NCBI RefSeq assembly: GCF_021412625.1
Contig: NZ_JAKCFI010000009.1
Location: 1 to 64,000 of the forward strand
DNA: 64,000 nucleotides
Direction: 5' to 3'
Source of the DNA: Myxococcus stipitatus
Lineage (GTDB): Bacteria; Myxococcota; Myxococcia; Myxococcales; Myxococcaceae
Both the position numbers and the translations under genes were made by a program. The notes beneath the pieces are model-generated. The model saw nothing but the letters and a program-made list of their open reading frames with translations, did no database searches and was not told the origin of the DNA. Below are positions 63,343 through 64,000 of this stretch, piece by piece. Position 1 is the first letter of the stretch. Every line of letters begins with the position of its first letter.

Positions 63343-64000
63343 ATGACGAACCGAATCCCTCTCCTGTCCCGTTGGCGCGCCGTGGTGTCCCTCCTGGCGG
63401 GGTTCGCCGTATGCCTTTCGGCCCCGGCCGCGCGGGCGGCGGACGAGGTCCGGCTGCTCGAGGCGGTGAGCACGCAGAGCAGCTACCATGGGCAGACGTG
63501 GCAGGACGTCACGTACCTCGTGGTGGTGAAGAACCTCGCCTATGACAAGCAGGTCGCCATCCACCACAAGCAGCCGGACGGCACGTGGGCGGACCTGGCG
63601 CTGGGCTACTTCGGGCCCGCGGGCGACGGCGCGGAGCTGTGGAAGGCGACGCGGCAGTATCAGAGCTGGGGCACGGACCCGCAGCCCACGCGCGACCTGG
63701 AGTTCGTGGCGAAGTACACGGTGAATGGCCAGACGTATTGGGACAACAACGGCGGGGCCAACTACACCCTGGGGCGCTTCGACGGGCCGCTGCTGACGCG
63801 GGAGAACGTGCTGGTGGCGGGCAGCTACTGGCAGGCCAGCGGCGACGTGGACATCAACATCGACGTGAGGAACCTGGCCTACGCCAAGAGCGTCACCGTC
63901 GTGTACAGCACGGACGGGTGGGCCACGACGAACCAGGTCGCGGCCTCGTTCGTGCCCGGCTACACGGTGGGCTACGCCTACGTCTCCAGCCCCAACGTCC
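63343..64000 (+). CDS. CBM21-like secreted protein, truncated by the window edge
   Basis: The first 219 residues. A signal peptide (LAGFAVCLSAPAARAA) is followed by a CBM21-type beta-sandwich: VVVKNLAYDKQVAIHH, YWDNNGGANYTLG, then a second similar unit starting DINIDVRNLAYAKSVTVVYS. CBM21 modules bind starch or glycogen. A catalytic domain could lie beyond the window. ATG at 63343; a stop has not been reached at 64000. Confidence 0.8.
   Translation, partial: MTNRIPLLSRWRAVVSLLAGFAVCLSAPAARAADEVRLLEAVSTQSSYHGQTWQDVTYLVVVKNLAYDKQVAIHHKQPDGTWADLALGYFGPAGDGAELWKATRQYQSWGTDPQPTRDLEFVAKYTVNGQTYWDNNGGANYTLGRFDGPLLTRENVLVAGSYWQASGDVDINIDVRNLAYAKSVTVVYSTDGWATTNQVAASFVPGYTVGYAYVSSPNV

Overview
The window is very GC-rich with strong third-position G/C preference. 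It carries several myxobacterial hallmarks: a TIGR02265/DUF2378 paralogous-family gene, a Ser/Thr kinase with a C-terminal PEGA domain, a full chemosensory operon with response-regulator fusions, a PilZ protein with a GYF-like N-terminus, and many secreted hydrolases and lipoproteins. This points to the Myxococcaceae (Myxococcus, Corallococcus, Pyxidicoccus or a relative). It looks like ordinary chromosome: I see no IS elements, integrases, phage genes, tRNA or rRNA genes, or CRISPR arrays.

Layout. 0-9 kb: a PolX-like HhH protein without a polymerase domain, a secreted lipase, a lipoprotein with 14 kelch units, a three-gene ABC-2 exporter, and an Rsm22-type methyltransferase followed by a short tandem repeat. 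9-20 kb: prolyl aminopeptidase, a DUF697-like protein, an M20 peptidase, a signalling group (response regulator, GYF/PilZ protein, 36-aa membrane peptide, PAS-GAF histidine kinase), a ferredoxin-NADP reductase-like flavoprotein, PlsC with an eight-copy repeat at its 3' end, and a THUMP RNA methyltransferase. 20-30 kb: amino-acid permease, long RluA-family pseudouridine synthase, deoxyribonucleotidase, methyltransferase overlapping nfuA, DUF2378 protein, FemAB-like protein, clpS-clpA.

30-38.3 kb (minus strand): a tightly packed seven-gene chemosensory operon, read as CheY-like regulator, RR-CheW fusion, CheR, CheW, CheA-RR, CheB and membrane MCP, mostly with overlapping or nearly touching genes. 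38.5-44 kb: an InhA-like enoyl-ACP reductase diverging from sucA-sucB, then a cold-shock protein. 44-52.7 kb: DPP IV-type peptidase diverging from a UPF0489 protein, an Omp85 protein, an MFS exporter diverging from an HxlR regulator across a perfect palindrome, OsmC, and a BtuF-like protein without a signal peptide.

53-64 kb: an overlapping three-gene operon of Ser/Thr kinase-PEGA, TPR-TonB-dependent receptor and lipoprotein, which is the most unusual assembly here. It is followed by a response regulator, msrP-msrQ with a crtW-like carotenoid ketolase gene directly upstream on the same strand, an M49-like metallopeptidase, and a CBM21-like secreted protein cut by the window edge. Several intergenic regions hold perfect inverted repeats, and two tandem arrays appear to have grown out of the 3' ends of genes; these are listed separately.
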